Shown: one piece after another, positions 46,643-58,942 of the stretch
How the letters are laid out: each line of letters begins with the position of its first letter
Position numbering within the stretch: the first letter of the stretch is position 1
NCBI GenBank assembly: GCA_037893245.1
Contig: JBAIAA010000412.1
Location: 1,302,001-1,366,000 of the forward strand
DNA from: Crossaster papposus
Taxonomy: Eukaryota; Echinodermata; Asteroidea; Velatida; Solasteridae
DNA length: 64,000 bases
Direction of reading: 5' to 3'
Position numbers and translations under genes: made by a program
The notes under the pieces: model-generated
Seen by the model: only the letters and a program-made list of their open reading frames with translations
What the model was told of the DNA's origin: nothing
Database searches by the model: none

Positions 46643-47032
46643 TTAAAGGTAGGATACACCATTTGCAAATATCGAATATCTACTACAAAATTATTAAGAA
46701 ATGTCTTACTTTTTTGAAAGTAAATTATGATGGTAGGCATCCAGCAAAATGATTGCGCTAGATATCCTGTAATTGTTCCGAAATTTTGTAATTAATTTAA
46801 CAAACATTTAGAATCGCCGGACGGCGATCGCCCAAAAAACCAAGAAGAACTTAAGAACCACTGCCTGACGTCGGTTGAAAGCAAACGCCGTTTATTTTGT
46901 TGCTTTTTTCAGCATCCATGATTGTAAAACTTTGGACAGGTCAGTTAAACAATATTTACTATAAAATACAACCCCTCAAATTCACCTATTCCTGATAATT
47001 CAAGCAATTACCAATGGTGTATCCTACCTTAA
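46643..47032 (+). repeat. Family B element, full copy
   Basis: 390 bp, TTAAAGGTAGGATACACC to GGTGTATCCTACCTTAAA, with the central GATCGCC-type palindrome kept. Confidence 0.86.
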
Positions 47033-48434
47033 ACCACAAGTGAAAGTGCTATCAAACCCAAAACAAACAGTTGTTGTCCACGTATGTTTCTGTACCGTTT
47101 TCTTCATCGTTCTTCCTTGGAAAACCCCCCAGGAATAGCCTAACCTTGGCCTTCCAAGTTGAACCCTCTCTAGGGCAAATCATCTGAACCTACTCAGGTG
47201 GATTATACGACACTCAAAGCACACTGGGGGCTTCATAAGAGGACGGGACCGACGGTCGGTCATTGGGAGGGGCCTGCGGCCAAATTGGATTTCACTCCAC
47301 GGGTCTAAGCTGCGCCACTGCTGCAATTTAATTCGCCCAAAACACCCAACAAATTGAGTTGCCTCGTCCTTGCGCGATGGCGAATAATAGCACTAGGCTG
47401 GTCGCCACGACGACTACAATATATATAAAAACAAGTCAACCTGGTGCCTGGTAGCTGGTCACGTGACAGGGAAAAGTGCCAATTTTGGCACCTTGGGATG
47501 CGAACTTGGCCTGGACAAGGGGGAAAATGCCCGGCTAAGAGGAGGAATAGAATGAAGTGAGGCGAACAAGTTTATTAGTGGAAAATGTAAGCTGCAGGTG
47601 CGACTGAATGTTAAAATATACATGTACTGTGACATTAATAAAAACAATCCAATGCCATCAGACTTGTCATCATTGAAAGCTTTTTACTCAGTCATAAACA
47701 TGAACAATATTATTTGCATTTGTAGGAGGACCTACATAATATATATTTCTAGAATACTACCGGTATCTGTACGAATGGAATTAAATGGTACGTGCGCACA
47801 CAAATATTTGGTTTAAAATCATGCATAATCACAATAAACAGTAACGTACGGTATATACTGCAGAGTACTTGTTAACAAATGTGTACACGAGAATTATGTA
47901 CTTGTACGTAAAATCTTATACACTGTCTCAAAATCAGTAGTAGGATTTATTATTACTTTTTGAAATTCACAAAATACCTATAAATTGCTTGTACACGTAT
48001 AAAGTCACATATTTTTCAGGATAAAGTCGTCGGGATAAAATGACAACACTAGCATTTAAAAGCAATAATTTGTAACGGTACACCGTTGTGTTTATTTTGA
48101 ATACACCGAGTGTTGATTCTGGCAATTTCATATTCCAAAGCTATGTACATTTTTGTGTCCAGGAAGTGAAGAAGTGAAATAAACAAAGTTGGTTTCCTGC
48201 GAGTCGAAAGCAGCTGTTTTTCAGAAATAGTTTACGCTAGTCCAGTACCCATCCTAACAGATTCTAATTAAACCTGGTGTTGGAGTTTGAATAGATGGGA
48301 ATAGTTAGTGTTAATAGAAACTTCCAAAATACATGTCCGTGCAATCTTGGCGTGTCTAAACAAGTCTAGGTAATGGTAGTAGTAGGGGAAGAAAAAAATA
48401 GTGAACCCCTAAACTGATTGTTTTTTACACTGAG

Positions 48435-48556
48435 ATACCGTACTTCCAGAATTAGAGTCCAACAGTTTGTGTGTACAGTTTGCCATATGATGTTGAAATT
48501 TGCAAGGATAGGTATGGTTCCGAGTAAATTATACTAGGGAGTTACGGTAGGGTTAA
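48435..48556. repeat. Family H-like element, left end unclear
   Basis: Shares CCAGAATTAGAGTCCAACAG and ACTAGGGAGTTA with the copy at 39392 and ends GGTAGGGTTAA. Confidence 0.55.
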
Positions 48557-48934
48557 TAAACACAAAATTGCCATCCGTTATGTATTTTTCTGGTACTATT
48601 CTATGTGGTTTAATTTTTTTTAAATGCTAATAATTATCATTCGATTTCAATACTGCACATTGAACAGCAGTATAGGACGATAAGTCGCAGACGCTCAAGT
48701 GATTAAGATTGCTGAGGTCCCAAACTTACATGCATGTGGAATGTTATCTTGGTTTTTTTTCATGTCTAAATGTCTGTGACTGCAATTACATTTCTGGGAA
48801 AATGACATAAGATTGGAATTAAAAGTTGTGAAACCTTCTTTTTTTAATCAATGCGTGGTGAAAATAACGGCCAAAGTAAAAATGAATGCAAGCAAAGTGC
48901 ACATGAACTCTGCATTCTTCGTATAAATTTCTAT

Positions 48935-49041
48935 TTTTTATAATTTTATAATTTTATAATTTTATAATTTTATAATTTTATAATTTTATAATTTTATAAT
49001 TTTATAATTTTATAATTTTATAATTTTATAATTTTATAATT
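48935..49041. repeat. 10-bp AT minisatellite
   Basis: About ten perfect units of ATAATTTTAT. Confidence 0.9.
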
Positions 49042-49057
49042 CAAAATTAGAATATCT

Positions 49058-49148
49058 TTAACCCTAACTCCCTACACAACAAAGGAAGTTGGAGGATTTT
49101 GAAGGAATTGTATTGTTCAATAACAATGGTGAGGGAGTTAGGGTTAAT
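49058..49148. repeat. Very short family H-like element with TTAA ends
   Basis: TTAACCCTAACTCCCTACAC to GGGAGTTAGGGTTAA, 91 bp, lying directly after an AT minisatellite. Confidence 0.62.
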
Positions 49149-49571
49149 CTTTAGAAGCTGAACTTTATAAGGACTTTTAAGGAAATATAATACTACACAC
49201 TACCTATTTCAAGAGCTTATACTGTTATACCGGTATAAAAGCAAAAACCATTATTGTAAATTTTACTGGTGCATACTCATTGCAGTGATAACAATTACTG
49301 TACCGGTAGTTTGTATTACCATCATATGTTCTGCATTTTGCTGGCATTATTTAAGATTTTTGTTTATGACCAAACTAATGACATGCAATATTAATGATTT
49401 CTACAGGTGGTACAGATTTCTACAGGTACCGGTAGGTAGGTCTTGATGTACATTTTTGTGTGTCTTCTTTCAAAATTTCAAACAATTCCATTTATGAGAA
49501 ACTATTTCCAGTTTTGGTGGCTGCAACCCACAGAAAACAGACTTTCATCATATACATGTAGGTTGGGCTTT

Positions 49572-49764
49572 TTAACCAGTTTCCGCCGGGGTTATTTTAA
49601 CATCACCGAGCCGAGGCGCGGGATTATATATTTAACGAAACTCGCCCCGAGGTGGGTTCAGGTCGTTGGTACAGGGAAGCACACCCACGCATTTCTGGCC
49701 TTGCTCGCTGCTGACAGACATTTCTGGCCTTGCTCGTGACGTGTTTATGAGTCGTCCATTTTGG
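49572..49764 (+). repeat. Family A element, right end lost
   Basis: TTAACCAGTTTCCGCCGGG start and normal interior up to the GTTTATGAGTCGTCC region. The right terminal repeat is missing. Confidence 0.75.
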
Positions 49765-49840
49765 TTAAAACGATGATCTGTATGAAGACGGTTAAGAAAT
49801 CCCTTGTTAATTATACAGCCATATTTTAACTGTAGATACA

Positions 49841-50134
49841 ATCCATCCAATCCAATCCAATCTGCATTTGTAAAGCGCCATCTATCTAGTTGCCTATTCC
49901 GAGGCGCTGCCAGGAACACCGGGGCGAACCCCTTCTCTTAGCGAAGAGTGTTACTGGGTTCTTTTACGTGCATTACACAACGCACGGGACATACAGCTTT
50001 ACGTCCCATTCGAAGGACGTAGCAATAGTGGTTTAATTGCCTTGCTTAAGGACACATGTGGCGACACCGGGACTCGAACTCACGCTCTGCGGAACAAAAA
50101 ACAGAGTTCTTAACCGCCCGGCCCCGACACTCCA
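49841..50134 (-). repeat. tRNA-derived SINE
   Basis: Read on the minus strand, GGGCGGTTAAGAACTCTG resembles an A box and GAGTTCGAGTCCCGGTG a B box. The tail is a TTGGA repeat (TCCAA on plus). Confidence 0.68.
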
Positions 50135-51119
50135 CGGGGTTATTTTAACCTTTATTTTAAGATACACTTGTATGGTACATGTACAGCTGTATGTCCTGAC
50201 CAGTTTACCTATTTTTGCCTGTTGACAGAATTTCACTAGTCACAAGTGTTTACATGAATATGATCTAAACGTTTTTTACTAGTCTGTGTACAAATGTATG
50301 GCAGGGAAAGTGGATGAAATTTGTGACTGTCTGTGACTGATCGTACAATAGGAGGGGTAAAAACGGAAAGACCTTTTAGTAAGCCTGCTAAAAAAAATTT
50401 GTTTTGAAGGAAACTTGAAAATATCACAATTCACAGACAATTATGTACATCCTTAAAATCAGATTTTTATTTTTTTTATAACTTAACTGACCCAAGCTAC
50501 AAAAATTATATCTTGACCTAAAGGTAATACCTTAAAATTACAATCGCAGCTTTTCAAGTTCTGCCCTCAAATTCAAGCAGCAAAAGACGTCCTTGACTCT
50601 TTTTTTATGCGGAGACCACAACAAAAATGATATAATTTATCACCCCGGACACAGGGCTGATTTAAAGAAGATCAGCCTGACACAAAGGAGCCTAAATGGA
50701 CAGCGATTGATCGTTGTTGGGGTAGAGAATGAATTGTGTATACGCTACAAGGCTCCAATTTCTCTGGACAAAGAGGCACAACAAAGGACAACTTCATATT
50801 TTCACCAGAGGGGAGGGAGACGTTATGTAACGCTGATGTTGCTGTTTATAGTACATGTATACCATTTGTCAGTTGTACATTGTTGTCCTTTGAAGCAGCA
50901 AAGATTATCAAAATACAAAAAAATGGTGCTTGACAACTATTCTGGTGAAGTTTTAGCCTTGTGAGTGCTGTTATATTCCGAGAAAATAACATTCTACAGT
51001 AAGAGTTCGTATTTTAAAAAAACCACTAATTAATGGAAATTGCAGGATTGAGGGTACTTGGCAGTCACTTGGAAGTTGATTTTTCAGGATTGAGGGCGTT
51101 GGGTGGGTTTTGCCATTGG

Positions 51120-51540
51120 AGGATAGCTGCAGGATCTACGTAATAAGGCCTAAACTAATGCTGGATAATTTTGCAGGACTTTCGACACGGGAAAATTTTA
51201 CCGAGACCGCGGGAGAAGTAGCCGAGCTGTCATTATAATGACTCATGAGGGCGCTTTGCGTGACCTTTCTGCATAGACCCCGGTGTACCAAATTCGCGCA
51301 CGGGCTTTTTTTGTCCGATCGATTATTGACGCCATCGTCGACGCTAGTACAGTACAACTACTCCACGCTCCTTTCTGTTCTTTTGGAGAACAACATGCGA
51401 ATGTGATCACGATGCGATGTGCATGCATCAGTGTGCACGCACGTAAACAATACAAAGAGCGCATGCGCGGTGTCTTGTGTAGCATGAAATCGCACTAGGG
51501 GGCCGGATGTACGTTTTCCTGAGCCACCCTTACCGACTCG
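51120..51540. other. CpG-bearing segment in the AHR intron
   Basis: Unlike its AT-rich surroundings, this stretch has frequent CpG and several GCATGCGC-like and GCGTG motifs (for example TTGCGTGAC near 51256, fitting the AHR response core TNGCGTG). It could be an internal promoter or enhancer. No open frame is convincing. Confidence 0.3.
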
Positions 51541-51541
51541 C

Positions 51542-51755
51542 GCTGTTCGCACTGGACTTATCGTCTCGGGAAAAGTTACCTGGGAAGTTTTCCCGGGCAG
51601 CAGTTGGCCGGTAAAAGTAACCACTGGACTCGGGAAAAGTAACTGGGAGGAAAACGTCCTACCGGTAGGCTGTCCGCACTGGACTTAAAATGGGAAAAGA
51701 AAAGTACCCATCGTCTCAGTAAGTTTTATCAAAATAAGTCCAGTGCGAACAGAGC
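51542..51755. repeat. Single-copy foldback element
   Basis: GCTGTTCGCACTGGACTTA at the left is matched by TAAGTCCAGTGCGAACAGAG at the right, with further GCACTGGACTTA and CTCGGGAAAAGT copies inside. Confidence 0.7.
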
Positions 51756-52339
51756 TTAAGATGTGTACAGTGTACATGTACATAGTATGCATGCATATAG
51801 AACACATGCATCAACCCCGTTGCGCTGCTGCATAGCAGGCATTCTCCAGCTAGCCAGCCTGCCCGCGCCGCCCAGGCCTCAACACACTCAACTCATAAGG
51901 GATACCCCCCATCCCTCCCCTACTTTATCTTGTTAAGACTGAACACTGGATCACTGCTGCTAACCTGACCTTGGCATTCGACAATGCATGTGGACCTAGG
52001 TAAAGTCCGATGCACTAGGGAGCGAAATGCAAAGCAAATTTGACGACTTAATGCCAAGTCAATTGGGCATCGCAAATCTCTATCTCCATACTTAACACCT
52101 TCCCACCTTCCACTTAGTCTTGTATTATTTATTTTTTAGTAAAGAGCTTTTTGCATCCTTGGAAATGATGTTTTTTTCTTAAATTTGATCCCATCTGAAA
52201 TTAACTTGAAGTTGAAGGTTAATAGTATTCTGCTTTGTAGGGTGTGATCTAAATGTGTATATCATATGAAATTGTAAGATTTATTTTTGGCCCTTCATCA
52301 ACCTAATTTTATTGACACAGAAAACAAAATTGAATTAAG

Positions 52340-52425
52340 ATTAGGCAGGACTTGAACCCACAACCTTTCTCTTTGAAGTGCAGATGTCTTATCTACTAAA
52401 CCACCGAGCTTGCTTGTGTCATTTG
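52340..52425 (-). repeat. tRNA-like relic or SINE head
   Basis: On the minus strand, TGGTTTAGTAGATAAGAC and GGTTGTGGGTTCAAGTCC are A- and B-box-like. No acceptor stem pairing. Confidence 0.5.
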
Positions 52426-52622
52426 GCCGATGTAAATCTTCGCATCAACCGAAGAGTGCAAGTAAATTCAGTGGGTGGCAAACTTTTAAAGAGGGATTGA
52501 CGCAACCCTAAAATCTCACCCTTTATTTCTGAAGCATCATTGCATTTTGTAAAAATAGGAAAACTTGAATTCTTCTCTGGCCTCATAGAAGATATATTTC
52601 CGGTTTTTTTTACAAGATAGCC

Positions 52623-52951
52623 TAAAGGTAGGATACACCATTGAATTATCATGAGTGGGTGAATTTGGGGGGTTGTATTTTATAGTAAATATCGTTTAAC
52701 TGACCTGTCCGGAGTTTTATAATCATGGATTCCGAGAAAAGCACGAAAACAGCATTTGTTTTCAACCGGCGTCGAGCAGTCATTCTTATGTTATCTTTGT
52801 TTTTCAGAATAATTACAGGATATCTAGCGTAATCATTTTGCTGGATGCCTAGAATCATTATTTATTTTCAAATGAGTACAAGATTTTTTAGTAATTCGGT
52901 AGTAAATATTTTTCGATATCTGCAAATGATGTATGTAGGATACATCTTTAA
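52623..52951 (-). repeat. Family B element, reverse orientation
   Basis: Starts TAAAGGTAGGATACACCATT but continues as the reverse complement of the family. The right end is damaged by a local duplication of GTATGTAGGATAC. Confidence 0.8.
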
Positions 52952-53197
52952 CCGGCCAAACCAAAATCGCAAACGCAAACTTGAATCGACCTAACTAAAA
53001 TTATGGAAAAACTATTCGATCAGACCCTATGTCAGTTTCGGGATGGATATATTTCACTTTCAGGTTGGGTTAGCTAAGCATTGCCCAGTCTCCTTGTAAA
53101 AAAAAACCGCCAACAGACATGTCCACAGTACAGTTCCTTTATTATTGCACTGGAGAGAAAACCAAGCAAATATCTTCCAGACATCATTCCAACACCT

Positions 53198-53263
53198 CCC
53201 CCCCCCCCCCCCTTCCCCCCCCCCCCCCTTCCCCCCCCCCCCTTCCCCCCCCCCCCCCCCCCT
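53198..53263. repeat. Long interrupted poly-C tract
   Basis: Four C runs of about 12-18 bases separated by TT. Generates artificial proline-rich open frames. Confidence 0.88.
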
Positions 53264-54289
53264 CCTTCATGGAACCAGCTTGGTTGTATAGTCTGAGACA
53301 TCGTCATGGCAAATATTGATACCCATCAACATTGACAGTGGACCTACCAGTACATGTAGCCTCAAGTCAGACCAAGGGAAGTTTACTTTAGAGGGCATAT
53401 TTTTAAAGGGAAAATATACCTTTTGTCGGTTGCCTGTTTATTTTTTATCGTTTGAAGCAGCAAAAGTGCTCAAAATATAAAGAAAGTTGCTTGACAAAAA
53501 ACCTGATGATGTTTTTAGGACAATTCTGCAATGTCTGAGAAAAAAATATTCTACGATGTCGATTTCGATTCAAAATTAGCTGAGTCGCAATTTGAATTGT
53601 GACCACAATCTGCGTTATGCACTGAACAGACTAATAGTAGTGTCAACGAATGTGCCACGCATAGTTTGAGCACTTGCGCGCGCTATTTGTAGAAATTTTC
53701 AAATGTGGGTTTTAGAGATGCCAATTTTGAAGTTCTTTTGTTATTTTCTTAAAAAATGGCAGCTTGCCAGACAGAGGACCAATAACAACATGTACCAGTA
53801 CTAGACAGTTAATCCCTCAGATAGAAGGACCCTTTTACACAAAGATTTATTGACAAGAAATGTACCCTCAAAGACACTCAATGTACCCTCAAAGACACTC
53901 AATGCCAAAGAAAAACACCAACTACAACCAACTGAAAAAAAAAAAACCTAAACCACGACATTGAGAAGCATTCATACTCCCCCCCCCCCCCCCCCCTACT
54001 TATTATCCATACATTTCTAAAGAAAACACTTGAGTCTTTTGCCTCCTTCAAACCCCTAAACTCCTGCTGTTACTAACACGGTGGTCTGTCAAAGTCAAAC
54101 CAAAGGTCTCACAGAACTTCTCCCCTTCCAAAAAAAAAACTAACTTAGACAATTTTTCTCCCTAAAGGGAGTTTCGTTGACAGATGGCATTAACCTTGAC
54201 ATTAACATTAAACTTAGGGGGTGGGGGAAGTTCATCGCCAGATTATGTCTCGTTTCACCCTGTCATTTTCTTTCCTGCTATCGTCTTGG

Positions 54290-54297
54290 AGGGGGGT

Positions 54298-54332
<35 letters not shown>

Positions 54333-54492
54333 GGTTGATAACAGCACTGACATTGAACATTAGTTTCTCCTTCATCGTACATCTTCAATCGCATCACATT
54401 TGCTTCTTAGGCTTGAGAAGTTACGCAAGATTCGGATGATTCTTAAATCCGAAGGATATTGGTGGGGGGTGGGGGGGTGGGGGGGGGGGGGG
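54290..54492. repeat. Paired poly-G tracts
   Basis: A G run of more than 30 bases (54299-54331) and a second G-rich segment at about 54462-54492, each able to form G-quadruplexes. Confidence 0.85.
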
Positions 54493-54863
54493 ACAAAAAA
54501 GCTACATTTGTACGTCTGCGGTTTTAAATATCTCTTATCAACTTACATGAACTTTTCTTATCTGATTCAGTCGGATGTTCAGGGGGAAAACTACAGTTTC
54601 ACTGACATTATCCTTTTTTCTTTTCTTTCTTAATTCCAGGCTTTCTGTCATTGTAAATCAAATGTCAATGTATTTTGACTGACAGTATTTGTAAACTAAG
54701 AGCTTGTTTAAATTGTAAGTTGGAGAAGAAATCACAAAATGTGGTGTCATAAAAAACCCAAGCTTGAAAAATTAGCAAGAAGTACGTCTTTTTCTTCTGT
54801 AAGCAGATATAAACCAATAACAAAAATGAAAGCAATCATGTAAAGGAGTACAATATAACTACT

Positions 54864-55250
54864 TTAAAGGTAGTATACACCATTTGCAGATATCGAAAAA
54901 ATTTACTACCGAATTATTAAGAAATATCTTACTTATTTGAAAGTAAATAATGATTGTAGGCATCCAGCAAAATGAGGGCTCTAGATATCCTGTAATTGTT
55001 CCAAAAAATTGAATTGTATAAACCAAAATTCATTTTCGCCGGACGGCGATCGCGAAAAAACAAAAACAACATAAGAAAAACTGCCCGACTCCGGTTAAAA
55101 ACGAACGTCGTTTTTCTTGCGTTTCTCAGCAACCATGATTGTAAAACTTCGGACAGGTCAGTTAAACGATATTTACTATGAAATACAACCCCCTAAATCC
55201 ACCCATTCCTGATAATTCAAAAAATTACCAATGGTGTATACTACCTTTAA
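54864..55250 (+). repeat. Family B element, full copy
   Basis: TTAAAGGTAGTATACACC to GGTGTATACTACCTTTAA. The palindrome TCGCCGGACGGCGATCGCG is kept. Confidence 0.87.
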
Positions 55251-55336
55251 AGGAAGAGTAGACTATGTGTCGGGTGTAATTTTGTATTATTTAATAAAGC
55301 AGCAAAAGTGCTTAAAATCCAAAGACGGCTGCTTCC

Positions 55337-55386
55337 CTAGTTCGCGCCGAGATTATTTTAACATCACCGAGCCGACGCGCGGTTTT
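55337..55386 (+). repeat. Family A left-end fragment
   Basis: AGTTCGCGCCGAGATTATTT followed by the ACATCACCGAGCCGA motif only. Confidence 0.6.
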
Positions 55387-56291
55387 TTGGTCGGTTACAT
55401 TTTTGATATCTGCAATTTTCTACTGTCCCTTTAAACTTAAAGTCTACAAAATACGTTGATATACCAACAAGTTCTCTTATAGTGACACCATTCCTATCAA
55501 AAATCGTTTATCGGCACAATGATTTGACGAAACTCAAAGGTTGATTTGCCGGCGATACATACTTGCAAAAAAGCAACAACTTTGCCTAGTATCAACTTTG
55601 TCTAGTATCAACCTTGTCTAATTGTATCGACTTTGTCTAGTATCAAACATGGCAACCATGTTGTAGAGATACCGATAGGTGTAGAATAATCTCAAAGATC
55701 TAACAAACACACACAATAATAGGTCAGATAGCAACCAAAAACCCTGATAATTTGTGTTCTCGTGACGATCTGTCTGCACGCAAACGGCGAAACCAGATGA
55801 TAAATTACCCCCTCGTTAGTGGCAATCTAAAATTAATGCCGACCGGTATCAGATTGCCTGACTTCATGCTCTGAAGGGTTTTATTTTTCCTCTCCTATCT
55901 TCATTTTTTCCCCTTGTTTTTCCCGTTTCCCTATTGTAGACACAATGATTTATCCGTATGTGCCGTCTAAATTCATAATAAGTTCTGATACAGTACAGTG
56001 CATGAGCTCATTAATCATGTGCGTTAATCCAGGGGATCTTGTGCCAATTAAACTGCAGTGAAGGAACGAATACTGCACCTGCCCAGTTTGAAAGATCGCT
56101 GCCTTAAGGAAGCCATAAAAAAAAAGAGGGGGGTGGATTTTTTTTAAAGATTGACAGCTCTGTGCTCAGGCTTGAATTTTGATTAAAGGGAGTGTACATC
56201 ATTTGCTTTTTGCTGTAATTTTCAGAAATGATTGGATTGGGGGGCGGGGGGGTTAGTATGTTATAGCAAAAAAGTGCTACACTGTCTTGTT

Positions 56292-56441
56292 TCACGTTTT
56301 GGGTTCGTAGATGTTGGACAAATTAACAAAACCTATCATGTTCTTGTCGTCAACTTGGATGTTGGGGAATTGTAAGGTCAGAGCATAGAGCAAGGAACAG
56401 AATCGGTCTAGCTGCCGCTTGTACCACTGCACAGGTGTCAT
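56292..56441 (-). CDS. Possible terminal exon of an unrecognised gene
   Basis: A 49-codon open frame begins MTPVQWYKRQLDRF and ends NLSNIYEPKT before a stop. A possible acceptor (CCTGTGCAG) precedes WYKRQ. Codon choice and composition (few Lys/Asn runs, mixed hydrophobic and charged residues) look more protein-like than the surrounding short frames. I do not recognise the family and found no clear partner exon. It would be antisense inside the AHR intron. Confidence 0.22.
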   Translation of the reverse strand: MTPVQWYKRQLDRFCSLLYALTLQFPNIQVDDKNMIGFVNLSNIYEPKT

Positions 56442-56999
56442 CAATTGCAAAAAAAATGCGAAATAACTAAGTATGAACAATTAGGTGCATTTGGAAGAAA
56501 AATAACATTTTTTTCCCACTGTTTTACTTAAATATGCTAGCACACCAGGAGCCATGATTTTACAGGATGCTTTTAGAAATTAGACTGTAATTACCCGACA
56601 GTCCAGTAAAGTACAGTATTTGGTCATTTTGTTTTTTTGATTTTTGCAAATGTATATTTTCTTTAAGCATGAAGCTCCATCAAGTGCATGTAACGAGCCA
56701 TTGTCTGTAATTCTTCCCATAAAACTAGAGAACAGAGTTTCTTTAATGGCTTATTATTGCTTGGGGGTTTCATATAATTGGGTAGATTATAAAGGTTGTT
56801 GCCATATTACAGGGGCCCTAGTATATGATTACACATGCTGGGTTTATGGGTGATCAATCATGCATATGGAGCAGACTGTACACAATGGTTTATTAGCTAA
56901 CCATCTGGCCTTCAACTACAAAACATAATTTACAACAGTGAATTCTCATTGGTAAAAAAAGGCACCTACCAAGTCTAACCATGGTCCAGAAAATAGTAA

Positions 57000-57391
57000 T
57001 TAAAGGTAGGATACACCATTTGCAGATATCGACAATTGTTACTACCGAATTATTAAGAAATATCTTACTTATTTGAAAGTAAATAATGATTGTAGGCAAC
57101 CTGCAAAATGGTTGCCCTAGATATCCTAAAAATTGTCAACAAAATTTAATTATATTTAAAAAAAATTACAATCGCCGGACTGCGATTGCAAAAAAAGAAC
57201 AACATAAAAACCACTCCTCGACGCCAGTTGAAAACGATTGCCGTTTGTCTTGCTTTACCTAGCATCCCTCATTGTAAAACTTCAGACAAGTACATTTGTA
57301 AGTTAAACAATATTTACTATAAAATACAATCCCCAAATCCACTCATTCGTGATAATTCAAGCAATTGCCAATAGTGTATCCTACCTTTTAA
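57000..57391 (+). repeat. Family B element, full copy
   Basis: TTAAAGGTAGGATACACC to AGTGTATCCTACCTTTTAA, 392 bp. Confidence 0.86.
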
Positions 57392-58609
57392 TAAAATGAT
57401 GATTTTTGTGTTTGTGACCGTGTCCATCAAACTATATCACTCACTTTGCTTAACTGCTAAAATCCACGCAAATCGTTTTTGATGGAATTGTTACGATCTT
57501 CTGAGATGTGAAGCCCCGTCTGTGCCTTTTTATAAACTTTCTCATGTGGTGGACCTTAGTGTAGGCTTGGACATGTAAAAGGTGACAAAAGCCATTTTTC
57601 AAGCCCCAGCTTTAGCTTTGTCTCCGTTTCCGTCTCCGTCTCCGTCTCTGGCTTCGTTCATGCAGTTTGGCAGTGTTGATGGAGCAAGAGACAAAGCCTA
57701 AGCTGGGTTTGGAAAACGTCCCTGGGTGATATTCGGGTCAGTCCAGAATCGAGGGGGTACCGGTTTACACCTAGTTTTAATTTCCTATGCACTTCCTAGG
57801 TGTCATTGAAATTGACTTCGAACTTCCTTTGATTTACAGGAACCGGGTACTTTGCTTTGTATGTATTCACTCTTGGATACATGTAGAAGGCATTAAAAGA
57901 ATGTGTCCTGAATTTAAAAAAATGCTTATACATGTACATATGTAATAAACAGGGACACAAAATGTGATCCCTAAATTAATGGACTGACCCATTTAGAACA
58001 TTGATTGGGTTAAATTTAGACAAAAGATGTATACTATATAATACACACATTGCATTACATTCAATCCATCATATTTCCATGTACCATTGCTAGAAGTTTA
58101 TATTTTTCATCTCCTTGAAAACCTTATCCAAGAAAAGATGTCTACTTTTCGAACCATAGCGCATATCCCTCAGAACAAACTCTCCTTGTCTCCCAGGGCA
58201 CGAGAGAGTCAAGGTCGACTGTTGGTCTCGCCTTCAAAAACTCTCGCTATCCCTGCCATCTCAATGTCCATCTCAAGCCAACCGTACGGTAGCTGCCTTC
58301 CCTCTCTCCCCCCCCCCCCCCCCCCCCCCCTCCCCTCCACTCCTCTTTAAAACCCTTAACCAAGTAAAGTACACACTCCAGGCTTCATAACACTGCTCTT
58401 CTAAACCTCGACAGCCGCCTCCGGTTTTTTTCTTGTCTCTCCGTAATGTAGAAGTCAACAAGAAGAAATGAGAACAAAATGTACACATTGTTGTTAGCCT
58501 TGCCTTCAAGGCATCCTGCGGTATGCGAGTATAATGTCAGGAGTTATGCTTCGCCCCGCGCCATTCCTTAATTATTATTTTCTTGGAAACTTAAAGCGTA
58601 CGTGGGCTG

Positions 58610-58942
58610 TTAAAGGTAGGATACACTATTGGTAATTGCTTGAATTATCATGAATGGGTGGATTTGGGGGGTTGTATTTTATAGTTAATATTGTTTAACT
58701 GACCTGTCCGAAGTTGTACAATCATGGATGCCGAGAAAATCACAAAAAACAGCATTTGTTTTCAACCGGCGTCGAGCAGTTATTCTTATGTTATTTGTGT
58801 TTTTTCGCGATCGCCGTTATAAAATTCAATTTTTCAGGATATCTAGCGCAATCATTTTGCTGGATGCCTAGAATCATTATTTTCTTTCAGATGAGTAAAA
58901 TATTTCTTAATAATTCGGTAGTAAATATTTTCAATATCTGCC
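58610..58942 (-). repeat. Family B element, reverse orientation, one end lost
   Basis: Starts TTAAAGGTAGGATACACTA. The other end stops at TCAATATCTGCC, just before a C run. Confidence 0.8.

Noticed and set aside
50593-50964. 123-codon plus frame
   Set aside because: The second half overlaps a dispersed repeat, and the first half has no recognisable domain or splice context.
53074-53319. Overlapping Pro- or Gly-rich open frames
   Set aside because: They arise from translation of the poly-C tract in several frames.
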